A stretch of 53,604 nucleotides of DNA. Source: Perkinsus olseni. Lineage: Eukaryota; Perkinsozoa; Perkinsida; Perkinsidae. The position numbers and the translations under genes were made by a program. Location: contig JABANP010000372.1 in assembly GCA_013115135.1 (NCBI GenBank), positions 1 to 53,604 of the forward strand. The letters run 5' to 3'. The notes beneath the pieces are model-generated. The model made no database searches, was not told the origin of the DNA, and saw only the letters and a program-made list of their open reading frames with translations. Positions within the stretch are counted from its first letter, which is position 1, and every line of letters starts with the position of its first letter. Below are positions 1-11,554 of the stretch, piece by piece.

Positions 1-1986
1 CCCATACAGACTCCCAGTCCGGCCTACCCGACCAAAATCGAGGACGCTTTGTCCCTTCCATTCCGCACCCAGAGCACATCAATCGAGTAGCACAATCGTA
101 TGGAGCCTGCGCGATATTACCACAGACAGCCTTATCAGTGCACAGGCCTAGGGTCCGAGGCACCGGGACGCAGCCTTCCTTTCCAAGCTCGGAAATCACT
201 GTGTATTCTCGAGCCACATCGTGGGCCGAGGGCAGCAGCTCTCCTGCAGACGACAGAGTCGAGTGCCACAGAGAAGGGCAGAGAAGGGATTCTACTGGGG
301 CGGCCGAACTGCTACTACCTGGAGGCTGCTTTCTCAGGACCGCACAGTTTTCTTCCAATATCCTCTGCAGAGTATAGCCGCCTTTAAGGGGCTAAAAGGG
401 ACAGAGCGTGCTGCCAGGTAGCACAGACCTCTCAAACCGCAATCCTGGACCGGATGAGGAGATGAGCCACTCTTTTACGCGGTGACAAGTACACTGCCCT
501 CGGTTGCCTAGCCTACCTCCCCAGGTACAACCCCAATCAGGTAGGTAGGGTTGGACTGTCCAAAGGAGAATTGCCACGCAAAGGCCCGCGCCTGGTCGGG
601 GATCTCCTTCGGTAGCACTCCAATAGAGGCGAGATACTTCTGCAGCGATGAACCCTGTGAGACGTCCAAGGCGAATCTTGGCAGGGGCGTCGATAGTGGC
701 GGTATCGTGTAGGATGGTATACGGAAAGCTGAGATAAGCGACCTTCAATACAAGACTATTAATCAGCTCCTCTGTACAGTGTCAGAGTGGGGCTTCATAC
801 CACTCCTCTCGCTAATCATAGGGTTTAACCAATTGACCCCAACAATAGTAGACTAAAAGCTACATTCTGGATGATCCCATGACCCCCAAGCGATGCCCTC
901 CCTCCTCCGCGGCGCGTTACATTTTTCTGATAGTTTCAGCAGCCTCCTCAGGCGTGATGGCATGCCTCGTTCGGATCCCCAGTGAAGCCGGCTGCGCCAA
1001 GTTGTGTTTCAGGTCATCCAAGTAGAGGACCGCAGAGGATGGGCCGTGATAATCCAGTCGCTCCAACGCCGTCTTGAAAAGCCTGAAAGAAAACCACCTT
1101 CGCCGACCAACTCACAGCGGGAGCCCAGTAACGCTCGATACAGTACGCCAAGGCAACGCTCAAAAATCATCCTCGCCCAGCTACCCGCGATTTCGTGGCC
1201 GGGGAAGGCGGAGTGTGGTCCTTCGCATTGAATACAGCAGTATAAATTGCCGAGGGTGAAAGTATTCCGAGTATTCCCCCACCCCACAATGAGTACCTCT
1301 CCCCACCCTGATGCCCCTTGGCCAGCCCTTCCACCGCGCTCTCAACTATGGTATCAAAAAGGAGTTCTCCCCTGAGGTCCCTCATCGGCCTCTGAGGTGT
1401 CGGATGCTTGAAGTTGTTCGTGACAGCGCCTATCTTCAACCCCGAATACTTCAAACGAAGCTCAGTGAGCAGTACTATCATACGGGGACCTGAGCACCAC
1501 AGCAAAAGCAATAGCTTGTCATTGTGAAGGCGGCCTCAACTCGGTAATTCATCCCGCAGTACACAACAATGCAAGATGGCAATTCCCTTCCCCGTTACTG
1601 GGCTCCATCCCTCTCAGGGTCTCAAACCAGCCCAGGAGAGCCTCTCTAACCTCGGCCTTGCCCTTGGCAAATTGCTCACAAAACTCGGGTATCTGACACC
1701 TCTAGCTGCTACGGCCACTGCGCCAACCCAGCAACCCTACTACCGTTAAAAACCCACACTCCAGCTCCTTCCACAACGGTGACGACACCATTCGCCTAGG
1801 CAAGCCCGGGTCCCGTATAGAATTGGCGGCCGCCAGTAGCGAGCCGATCGGAGACGGGAATCTAAGGTTGGAGTTGGCCTTCCACAGGCTCAGCCAACGG
1901 TGCTCTTACGTGATTCCGCCCAGATCAAGTAGCAGGACCTCTGGGATAGGTTCCTCTGCTTCCGAGTTCTCTCTAGTAACAGACAT
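1..1986 (-). CDS. HAD hydrolase-like plus aminoglycoside phosphotransferase-like protein (ACAD10 type), partial at 3' end
   Basis: Multi-exon gene read right to left. I place the start at ATG 1986-1984. Exon 1 (1910-1986) ends in the HAD motif LLLDLGGIT, exon 2 is 1744-1861, exon 3 is 1599-1692, and exon 4 starts at 1489 with GAVTNN. Later exons carry YLDDLKHNL near 1000. After an intron that removes an apparent stop at 917, the exon near 517-734 has QFSFGQSNPTYLI, the hallmark of the APH domain of ACAD10/ACAD11. Exons with VLRKQPPG (about 300-335) and LLPSAHDVAREYT (about 200-245) follow in the order known for that family. ACAD10 fuses HAD, APH and acyl-CoA dehydrogenase; here the window ends before the APH catalytic loop, so a dehydrogenase part cannot be judged. 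The HAD motif is DLG, lacking the second Asp, as in soluble epoxide hydrolase/ACAD10 HADs. The usual KPDP segment could not be found. Role: probably a kinase/phosphatase-like step on acyl or hydroxy-acyl substrates (inference). Confidence 0.8.
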
Positions 1987-2136
1987 GATGATGATAAAAA
2001 CTGCTATTGCGGTATCAAAAGCTCCGAGTGACGGTGAGCCCACAGCGCTGACCGCGGTCCAAAGGAAGTCATCGCCTCAGTGAAGAAACTTCGTTATATT
2101 CGGCCGTTCGACACTTCCCTAGAGCTCCTCAGAGTA

Positions 2137-5100
2137 CTAGACTAACCCAACGCCCAACGACAGAGACGATGGAAGCAGGTACATCGAGAACAGCATGGTC
2201 ACATTGGCAGTAGTGCAATCACCCCACCAGCCGTTCCCGCATATATCACTTTGCGCTCTTCTGACATCGCCAGGCTGCTTATTGAAGAGCAGCCAACCTG
2301 AGGCGACCTTCTGATACGCTCGGATGATGGTGGTATCTTTGCGCACAGCGAAGGTTCTCCCAGCTCCTTCGTTCTCTACGCTGTATGTGAATCGCCCCTC
2401 CATTCGTATCCTGCATGCAGACACCTGAGCCCAATCAGCTCAGCCGACAGCACGACCACTATGGAACAGCTCATCAGACGCTGTGTCGCCCCAGGTGACG
2501 CAACTCCTGATGGGCATCCTAGCGATTCTCTCAATATCCCCAGGCGGGCGCCATGGCCATCGCTGTTGACTCAACTTGAGTGATGGCCATAGACGAGTTG
2601 AGCGGCACAACAGCCGGATTCGATTGACTCCAACCACCACTTGCTCTTTGCCTCGGCGCGTTGCACGCTAAGATACTCCAATACGCCGAGCCTTACCGTG
2701 CCTGTCTCATCTCCATACAAAACAACACCCCCTTCTGGGTCCAATACCAAGGCGGCTGCTGTGGGTACGCTATTGCCTGAAGAGATGCTCGGGAGACGCA
2801 AGGCGACATCCCCAGGACGCCTACCCAGCAAGGACCCTACTCCGATACTGCAGATCCGATGCCCCTGTATGGGTTCCTCTCCCGATTCAGTGGGCTGATC
2901 CAAGGGTGCACCAGAGACATGGTCCAGGACCCCAGCAGAGGGAGACTACCTCCAACGCTACGACAAGAAGAGTCCTCGCAGACGTGAGAGCGAACAGCCG
3001 TCTCGAAGGGAGGCTACGGCACTCCAGTAGCAAAACCGATTCGCCCTTGGCATTGCCTGAGGACATCCTATTTTGTGTTGGTCTAAAGACTTCCCTCACT
3101 CAATCTCTCGCACAGTAGCATCGCCCTCCGCAGGGAAGGTGCACTCGAGGACAGACCCTGCACTACCACCGGAGAACACTACGTCGTCGGTGCTATCAGG
3201 AGTCCCTTCGAAGGCAGCTAAGCACAGGACCTATCCGCCACAACAGTCGGTGGCAATGGAAGGAATACCGTTGCATGATTGACCCCAAGGAGCAAACTGC
3301 GAAAGCGGAAACTTTTATCACCTCCTCTGGCTGCCGATTGATCTCCACCAACCCACCATCACTGTCATCAGAAGCACAGGAACTTGTCGTTGTCGCGGCC
3401 ACGAGGGACCCTTCAAACTTAGCGCTCGTCTGCACGAAGGGCTACACGTAGAACTGCGGGAGGTGCAGGTTTCATCACAGGCGCGCTCTCTGTTCCCATC
3501 ACTACGCCCCAGCAGGATACGGTGCCGTCGTAAGAACCGCAGAGTATGGTCCCTTGCCTGACCAGCAACCGCGTGGTGGTGCTACGTTCAAGCTAGAGCC
3601 TCGATATCAATATAACAGTACAAGGTTTTGAACTGGGTCTGTATTGAAGCCAGCGCACGTATGAGGAGGATGCAGATGCTCACCGAGGGGCGCAGATAGC
3701 GGTGATGCTGTTGGTATGGGGCTTGGCCCCTCCCCTAGTGAGGGACACCTGTTGGGCCCCGGCGAGTGCCTGGACCAACCGGTACCAGAAAGGCTCGACC
3801 ATCCTCCATCCCTGAATCAGGAGCATCTTCGGGATACCACCCGGGGCCCTCAACAGCAGCAGTGGGCGATCTACTCACCGCAGGCCACAGCTCGACACCA
3901 TCCCAGGTAGCACATGGCCGTGACCTCCACCGGCCCACGGGGCTGCCTACCCCCGCACGTGGGGTCACACGTGAATGTCTGCGGATCTGCGAAAGGAGCG
4001 GTAGTCTCCTCCAGCGCGTGATGTCTTGCCTTGATCGAGAGGGCCTTCCAGGTCCCACAGCTGTATATCGCCATTCACGTGGCCGGCCAGCAGGTAGGAG
4101 GAGCACGACGGCGACTGAGCAGAACCGAGCAAAGAGCGATCCACCAACGGCTTCTCCACATCCCACGTCCACGCCCGTCCTGAGGCCATCGATTTGAGTC
4201 AAGTAGCAAACACTTCTGGAGCTGTCGTCGCCAGAAGAAGTTGCGCCGAACTGGGCGTATCTGGGCAGCACATCCCAGAGCACTCTCAAATGCCCGTTCG
4301 CGATAGACGGAGGCGGTGAGCACGTTTGCAGCCGACCTCTCAGAAGAAGCGATGGAGTATACGGACACTTCAGGCTTTGGCGGCATTCAAGGTGAACAGG
4401 TAAGGTATACCATCACTAGCAGGGAGGAAGGCTGCATCCACCATGGGACCTGCAGAGTGTATATTATCTGGATGGAGCCACAGTTGATCACCTAAGGGAG
4501 GGGCCTCAGTATCACACTGCACTTGGCATCCTTTCACAGTATCGTACAGGCAGAAGCCGTCCTGGGAGGCTCCCAGTAACAGCCGGGCCTCTCCGCCGGA
4601 ACAAGCCATCACACAACCGCTGTCCCTCCGTTCAACTGGGAGTAGGTTACTCGAAGAACGGCTACAAGATACGAGATTATGAGGAACCTCCAATGCGAGT
4701 ATCTTCCCCAACGTCTCAGGGTCGAGGCCCACGACAGTGTAGGAACCGGACAAGGCGAACAAAGTGTCACCACTGTTCAAAGAAGACCCCTCTGAGGAAG
4801 CACTCAGTACGAGTCTTCGGATTGGACTGTCGGAGACCCTGGTCTCTCTGCACGGTGATGCTGGACCTTCACCAGAGCCGAGCTCAAACACCTTCACCCA
4901 GCCGCTACTCAAACCGCAGAATACGGTTCCCGTGTCACCGTCGTGTACAGCCAGACTCGTCACCCAAGAAGTTGCTCCTTTCGAGGGCCAAAGCAGCGTG
5001 CTGGTCCGCTCGTACGCAGGGTAACGAAGGCCAGCATCCAACCTGTGACCCGCGGGAGCGTCGGGGACTCGAGTGGCAGTCCATAGCGTCAAAGAGCCAT

Positions 5101-5822
5101 CGCTGCAGCCAGACACAAGATGTCTATTCCTCGACCTTGGAAACAACGCCATGCACGTTACTGCGCTCGAGTTGCCATAAATGGTCCTCACTACAGAGTC
5201 GACCGAGATATCACTCTGACTCAAGTTCGCGTGCCACTGTTTGATGGTCCGGTCAACCGAAGCGGTGAAAAGAGTCAACCAGAACCCCGGGTCCATCACA
5301 GGCGCGGGGATGCTGTCCCCCACCACGATCGACGTAATCGGTCCCGCGTGCACTGCCGGCGACCGACATACCTTGTCAGGCGTGCTCAGATTGGTAGCGC
5401 TCAGCGAAGATGGCCTCAAAGACCAGACGAGGATACCACCATCGCTTAACCCACTGATAACGGCAATAATCTCGGAGCTCCTCGCGTCACTCTGGTGCGT
5501 GTTGGGGACAAGAGCAAGGGCTAGACAAGTCGGGATCACAGAGGCCGGTGAATCTGAGGAAGTCGGGTGGCTCAACCTAGTGTCGAAGTATATCGATTAT
5601 TTTCAAGCTGGTGATTGCGGCTATCTGGTACGATTGGTCGCAACAATATATTGTTTACTGCGGTCACTTGAGATGCTGAGGGTTCCCCTGCGGACCAACT
5701 TCATCTCCTGCCAAGCACAGAACCTGTTGCCCAGCGCGGTCGTCATTGACAATGAGAAGAATGGTATACACTGTATGTACAATAGGACCGTTGCGAGCCG
5801 CATCATCTGGTCTTTGAGTATT
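2137..5822 (-). CDS. WD40-repeat beta-propeller protein
   Basis: The longest open stretch (4370-5575) is full of WD40-type blades: GGILVWSL, TIKQWHANL, GSLTLWTA, GWVKVFEL. Further exons on the same strand continue it: about 3965-4190 with YLLAGHVNGDIQLWDLEG, about 3490-3570 with ILCGSYDGTVSCWG, about 3196-3435, and about 2571-2903 with VVLYGDETGTVRL. The reading frame shifts between these blocks, as expected for introns. The GHVNGDIQLWDL blade resembles the last blade of KCTD3/SHKBP1, but I see no BTB domain, so I do not name it. An upstream exon (about 5690-5822, frame with YTILLIVNDD) probably supplies the first blade; the true start codon is unresolved. The 2137-2424 block, ending in a hydrophobic tail, may be the C-terminus or another gene. 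WD40 propellers act as protein-interaction scaffolds; the partner is unknown. Confidence 0.72.
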
Positions 5823-5886
5823 TGACTTAATCCATGACTCAATACTGGGACACGTCCACCGCGAAAATTCCAATACGCGACCCTCC

Positions 5887-5892
5887 AAAAAA
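5887..5892 (-). terminator. Pol III oligo-T terminator of the tRNA-Met
   Basis: Six T residues on the minus strand begin 6 nt after the tRNA 3' end, the normal position for RNA polymerase III termination. Confidence 0.85.
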
Positions 5893-5897
5893 CAATT

Positions 5898-5969
5898 GCG
5901 GCCTGCGAGGATCGAACTCGCGACCTTAGGATTATGAGACCTACGCGCTACCTACTGCGCCAAAGCCGC
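5898..5969 (-). tRNA. tRNA-Met (CAT), elongator type
   Basis: 72 nt fold as a full cloverleaf on the minus strand. The 5' acceptor arm GCGGCTT pairs with AGGCCGC at the 3' end (one G-U). The anticodon loop is CTCATAA, with anticodon CAT. The T arm contains GTTCGATCC (B box) and the D arm contains TGGCGCAGTAGG (A box). There is no intron. A run of six T follows directly. The gene lies just upstream of the WD40 gene on the same strand. Confidence 0.93.
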
Positions 5970-6217
5970 TTGCTATCTAAGCGAGATCAGGCGGCGACGC
6001 AGGCTCTTGGTTTCAATATGGCTCTCACCTCTTGAATTTCCAAACTCCGTACTAAATGCGCAAACATCGAGTGAGACTGAAAAATAAACTATCGGACGCA
6101 CTGCCGTACTGTGGTGACTTTTCACTAAACTCGTTTTCCGACGACGGCTCGGCCGAACCAAAAAATTGGTAAATGGGTTGTATATGCATATGCTCTACTG
6201 TGACTGCGCAGAGCTGC
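5970..6217. other. Gap between tRNA-Met and the unknown gene
   Basis: 248 bases that are AT-richer than the flanks. I see no convincing exon, RNA gene or repeat. It would hold the 3' untranslated part of the 6.2-6.7 kb gene and the upstream region of the tRNA. Confidence 0.5.
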
Positions 6218-6736
6218 TTAAGAGGATACTATAAAATCTTGACCGTTGCCTCCTCGGTAGGAGTCGAGTGCCGACCACAGACTACCGATAACCTTAGCAT
6301 CCTCACCGACCCATACGGGCTGACTAGGTAGCAACAAGAAGTGGTTCTCCTCGCAGACGGTTTCGCATTCGAGTTCCACGAAGGGAACCACAATCTCAGA
6401 AATGATGAAGCCGCACTGAATCCGTATAGTCGCTCTCGCGAACTCGCTGATACTGGATGGAGGAAACTTGGCCATGCTTCCAAGTATGAGGTAGTTGCGA
6501 TGACTGGAGAAGGCCACACACTCCCCGTCACCGCAGACGCCATCCAAGTGAGTACAGCGCAGCTCCCAAGGGCTTAACATCAGGGTTGGACTCACCTCCC
6601 GCTGTTTGAGGAGGCTGAAAACCCTCACTTCACGACTCTCAGCGAAGGCCTGCCCGCAGAAGCGAGGAGGGCTGTCAGAATAGTTCAGAAACATGGTTGG
6701 CTCATTAAGGTCATAGAATGATTGTGCCATGGTCAT
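6218..6736 (-). CDS. Uncharacterised protein
   Basis: Open frame of about 170 codons; the first ATG is 6736-6734, with a second two codons later. It begins MTMAQSFYDLNEPTM and contains VRVFSLLKQRE followed directly by GTGAGTCC, a strong splice-donor sequence, so part of the apparent frame (about 6540-6595) may be an intron. The rest has a mixed hydrophobic pattern (IISEIVVPFVELECE) and ends with a short Gly/Asn/Ser tail. There is no signal peptide and no family I recognise. It stands between the tRNA and a 1.7 kb stretch without clear genes. Confidence 0.45.
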   Translation of the reverse strand: MTMAQSFYDLNEPTMFLNYSDSPPRFCGQAFAESREVRVFSLLKQREVSPTLMLSPWELRCTHLDGVCGDGECVAFSSHRNYLILGSMAKFPPSSISEFARATIRIQCGFIISEIVVPFVELECETVCEENHFLLLPSQPVWVGEDAKVIGSLWSALDSYRGGNGQDFIVSS

Positions 6737-6742
6737 CGCCAC

Positions 6743-8402
6743 CTTCGGCCGGCCTGAATATTCGATGGTCGACCAGCTGACTGTCGGCCAGATGTCATTG
6801 GCTTGCCAATACCTGACGTCGTCAGGCTGACGATAACGTTAGTTTCATAACAGACTGATGCGTATGATCTTGCACGGAAAAAATCCCTGTGAAACTCTTT
6901 CTTGACGGCCTAGCGCACGCACTACCTTCATCGTACAGACGATATATGAATCAACACTCAGACAAGCCCTGTGAGGGCATCTGAGCCTCACAATGACTCA
7001 CAGCAGCCCCATATTGTATGGTCGCAGCCTTCGACAATGCTCCACAGCTAGCTTCAGCCACATTCCTTGAACGATTTGAGACAGGTAGGCCTCAGCTGCT
7101 CTCATAACTCAATCGGCCCAGCACCTAGCAAGACTCTGAAACCCCACTCCGACCAGACAAGGAGCATCCTCACTCTCCCCGTTTTCCGTGCCAAACATGA
7201 ACTCAACGTAAGCTTTGAGGTATGCATTGCCGCTCACCAGGTGTTGACGATGGGACGGCCAAGTCTCTGAGAAGAGACAGTAAGACCGACTCCCTCACTC
7301 CAGAAGCCCTATTGATGCTCTCGCCATTTTGCGACTACAGAACCTATGTAGTAGGAGCTTCATGCAGCAGACTACTCGGTAGATGTCCGCAACTAAACCG
7401 ATACAACAAAGAGTCTCAAAATGAAAATAATCGAAGTAAGAGAGAAAAAATGATATCGATGGTCATCACTGATGACTCATCAGGAGGCAGTTCCTTCGAG
7501 TTTCCGGTAGCCGAGCCCGAGATCATTTTGTACAGAGAAAATTGGGAAACAGAAATAAATACCAATCGATAGCGGAGGACCATTAAGTCAGTCGCATTGA
7601 TTAGTCTTCGAGTGTAAAGACCACAGTTGCTGAGGAGAGAATCCTGCAAGGAATCCTGTAACAGGATAGCAATCATCCTGGCGGGGTCAGTGAGCCCAAT
7701 AATCCACCAAAATTAACTTTGTCGTTGAGATTATCAGCCAGTGGGACGCAACCTTCAGCATCCACGACTCGAGCATGCTGGATCCCAGCCACATCCATAG
7801 AGAATAACATGGGTCTTATGCATAGCCAGTAGTTCAGACGGAAGCCGCGCCAAGAGGTGATACGCGAGAGGGCGCACCCAGCTGAACTCGTGACGACCAG
7901 CTGCCTCCGTATTACGAGCAACGCGGAGAGGGGCATCTCCAACCGATAGTGCGCGGTCGATGTAACATATTCCTCGGGTAGGCTGGCTCGCGACCCCGGG
8001 AGGCCATGCTGATATGATCGACTACTCTGTGGTGCCAATTTACCAGCGTACTAGCTGACAAAGTTGCCAACCTACTAGGCTTCATCGTGTAGGCAGCCCT
8101 ACCCTATAACAGCGTGTCTCCTCAATAACAGGTTGCTGCCTCCAAACAACCCAGCAGCATCACTGCTGCCGACACAGAGGAGGTCTAGCAAGCTGGGACT
8201 AGAGTTGGGCGATCATTGTATGCTGTTATTCATCCCAAAAAATGGCTTGTGGGAAACGCTTCTGCTAGTACTGTATTCCGCAAGAGAGTAGAGTCTATTT
8301 ACAGTCTACTGAGTAGACCCTCACGGGGGACTCTCAATATCGCTTGCCGAATTTTCTATTCTGATGCCTTCGGAGCCCGGAAGTTTCTTTTTCCGCGTCA
8401 GC
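6743..8402. other. Gap with unresolved open frames, possibly 3' exons of beta-mannosidase
   Basis: The minus-strand frame 7673-8038 (containing LNYWLCIRPMLF and a NLNDKVNFGGLL segment) and the plus-strand frame 7222-7572 are open, but neither shows a family motif. Beta-mannosidases need about 250 further residues after the last recognised exon at 8403. They should be here on the minus strand, yet I could not find the expected YWQLNDVW motif. The segment is therefore either divergent exons or decayed sequence. Confidence 0.35.
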
Positions 8403-11400
8403 CTAGCAGCCTAGGCAATTCTTACTAGAATCATCAGAGAAGAGGGTGTCCTGCAGCATGCCATCGTCGGCTACAGCCTTCAGCTCGCCTAGACTAGACC
8501 AGGACTGAAAACCGAACTCGCTCAGGAAACGTGGCTTCGGCAGAGTTCTTAGATCGAACATATTTGGGTGGGAGTAGTCGTAGAAGTGCATCTGAGAAAA
8601 GACACCGATTCCCAGCGAACAGTAGAAAGCCTCAGGCCTTACATCCCCAGCATGCTCATCATTCGGGTTATCGGCAATTGGGTCATTCCTCGTCTCATTG
8701 CCATTCCAAGGGCTACTAGGTATGACCGGCCGCCATATCAACTCCTTCGATGTCGCTAAGACAGTGTCGAAGAATAGAGAAGCGTAGCTATCGATATACC
8801 TGAATGGCATCCCTCAGTCCCCAGCGCTGAACTCTCCGCCCGAGCTGAAGTCAAAGAAGCTTTTAGACTCACGATTTATATTGACTGATGCCCGACCAAC
8901 CGTAAAAGGCTTCAACCTCATTGTTGCCGCCGAGTATGGCCAGAGATGGATGATGACCACTGAAAACACTAACTTCAGATAACGATGTTTCAGCCCGATG
9001 AAGGAGCATCGTAGGAGAGCTCCCGAGGCTTTCTATCGACCCGGGAGTTAACACGCAGCCCTATACTCGTTTGAGTATATGCAGACGTGAACGTTCCTTC
9101 CGACGCTTCAAATGGGAGCGGACGCCGTCTCACATTCGTAGGACGTTCTGACGGACCTCCTCCTGAACTGACGGTAGGAAGTCAGGGTAATAGAGTCGGG
9201 ATACGCTGCTCCCGGCAAACATAGCCTCTTCCCAAATAAGGAAGCCGTACCTATGTCGAGCACCATGCAGGTGAGACACCACGAGAACGTCACCAAGATC
9301 TACTATACACTAGTAAAGCCCATCAAGCAAGGGAATGCTGAGCGGAATGCCACTATCTACAAAGCAAATGGCGAGGTTACCCTCAGGTGAACATTTGCAG
9401 CAGCTGACATCTAACCAGCGGCTGGAGCACGTTCCAGCCTCTTACTCGTCGGCTAACTCATAGAATAGGTCAGAGGCATAGACTCCTCCTCCCCATACTC
9501 GAAGCATGTTGAAATGCGCCTTGCGGTACCTCAATAAACAGGATGACATGAGACAACAGGGAAGCTACTGTTCTACTGCTCAAAGTGCCTTCGTAACCTA
9601 GGCTCGTCTACTCGGGATTCGAAGGCATCAGATGGGATCCAGTTAGCTCCTCGGGCGTAGATAGGCTCGCCATTGACTTTGAAGTAGAATGATCGCCCTG
9701 AATCTGAGAAAGTAGTCTCGTGAGTGAGTAAGTCGTGGCTGCTGATGTTCGCACCATCATCTTCCATCACCAATTCGACTGACCTGAAGCCCACTGTGAA
9801 TCTCTTGGGAACACAGGCTCGCTCAGAGTCGCCAGCCCATGCACAGACGGCCAACGTGTAACTGAATGGAACCACAGGCAATCAGTTCGGACACTGAGTA
9901 GCTGGTATGGGAGGGAGCTCAAACCGCAGCCATTCTCGGCATGTTCAGCTTCTGTCGAGTGAGAGGCTCACCGTTGTTGTTCGCCATAGCCATTAGGCCA
10001 CCAAGGCTTCACTCCACTAGTAACCAGAAGATTGATGCCAGATTTGCCCGGGAGCAAGTCTAAGATGCGTAGCTTTTCCCAGAAGCCATCATAGAATGTT
10101 GCCTGATCGATGACTGCTCGGCCTGCCCATAGAGGAGAGGAACTAGAAGCACGTGGGCTGCTTACACCTGACCCATCGCTCAATAATAACTCCACATTAA
10201 CTCGGTGGATTGTGGTATCAGCCGGAAGCGAGAAGTTCATATAAAGATAAGCCATCCACGGCTCGTAGCTCGACTGATCGAGCTCATCCCCATTCGTCGA
10301 ACTAGTCTCCCAGGTGATTCCCCTGAACAAGTCTCAGTAGGATATCACCCAGCTTCATTGGTTACTCGATGATCACTGGTCCTCTATTGTCTCTCTCATG
10401 AGCGACCACGCTTATATCCTTCCATATGCCACTAGTCGCTATACCTGGGCCCCAGTCCCACCCGAAAGAGCACGGCTCCTTCCGTATCTACCCATCATCC
10501 AATGAGTGAAGGGACGACGCGTTGTCCTCCCTTTCGATGCAGGTGCACCTTTCCAGCCAGGGAGCCGACGGATAGAATGGGACATGGATGACTAGGCCGG
10601 TGGGCGACGAGAAACGGGTCGAGAGCGATGGCAGTCTGGACTGACTGTCCTCACGATAGAGCAGCAACAGGCCGCATGCTCACCAGCTGAACTTTATCAA
10701 AGCCGTTCCATGCAGACGGCAAGCTCTTCGGCGGCACTCCCTTCGGCCAATCGGCGGCATGCTGCATTTCATAGGCCTTCGCCCTCTCCCGTGCCGCCTT
10801 CACTGGACTCTTCAGTAAGATTGACATCTGCGAAGGGAAGCTCGACCAGCAGAGCTCCACCAGCCGACCTGCTCACCTTGTTTCTTCTATCACACAGCAG
10901 CTGTCCCCGCCCCATTGGAGCACTGTACGCCCTATACATGTTATCAGCCTTAACTACTAGGCGCCCATTCACCACTACTTCAGCAATGGTATCAAGGCCC
11001 TCTAGAACTATCGTGGCTGGCAGGGAGACCTGCTGCACTAATGAATGATAGGTGCTGAAGAGCCCTCACATTTCTGCCATCACAGGCCCCTGGAGGCACT
11101 GGGAACTCAACCGAGTAAAGCCAATCCGCCTCGGCCACGTACCGCAACCTACGGAATGCGTACTGGCTGAACTGGGACGTGAGTCCTACGCCGTGTCGTT
11201 GTAGCCATAGTAAGGATCGGGTATAACGCGAGATCGCCAGAGATCCAAATGCACCTGACCCAACACTTCCGGGGTGACAGATGAAACGCCTGCCTCACCT
11301 GTCCAGGCACCACCGCTCTTACTGGCTCGAAAGACGCATTACCGTACTGAGTCAACCACCACTGTGCCCCTGAGGAGCTCGACAGACTCCACTCGAAGTC

Positions 11401-11460
11401 ACCCGCGACAAGATTGCAAGTAATCCACAAGACCAGGGCATAGGCAGCCGCTCGTTCCAT
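8403..11460 (-). CDS. Beta-mannosidase, glycoside hydrolase family 2, C-terminus unresolved
   Basis: Starts at ATG 11460-11458 with a signal peptide ([17 protein letters not shown]) followed by FEWSLSSSS, the usual beta-mannosidase N-terminus. Then come exons with DPYYGYND (about 11200), [15 protein letters not shown] (about 10990), [12 protein letters not shown] (about 9970-10000), [20 protein letters not shown] (about 9630-9690), [15 protein letters not shown] (about 8920-8965) and [10 protein letters not shown] with [10 protein letters not shown] (about 8500-8600). The order and spacing follow animal lysosomal MANBA. The GGNNE motif carries the catalytic acid/base Glu of GH2, and SEFGFQSW holds the nucleophile Glu. 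Known role: removal of terminal beta-mannose from N-glycan remnants in lysosomes. The C-terminal third was not found, so the gene is either truncated or divergent there. It lies only 94 bp downstream of the EEP nuclease on the same strand. Confidence 0.88.
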
Positions 11461-11554
11461 GGTACCGAAGTCGAGCGGCTGAAAGTAGAGTCCTCTATTT
11501 CGGGCTTACCATCACTCCCTATTGAGGGACGCAAGAAGATGTTCAGCTATGAAT

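Noticed and set aside
5241..5825. Plus-strand frame of 194 codons
   Set aside because: It is antisense to WD40 exons whose blades are clearly coding on the minus strand; it has no motif of its own.
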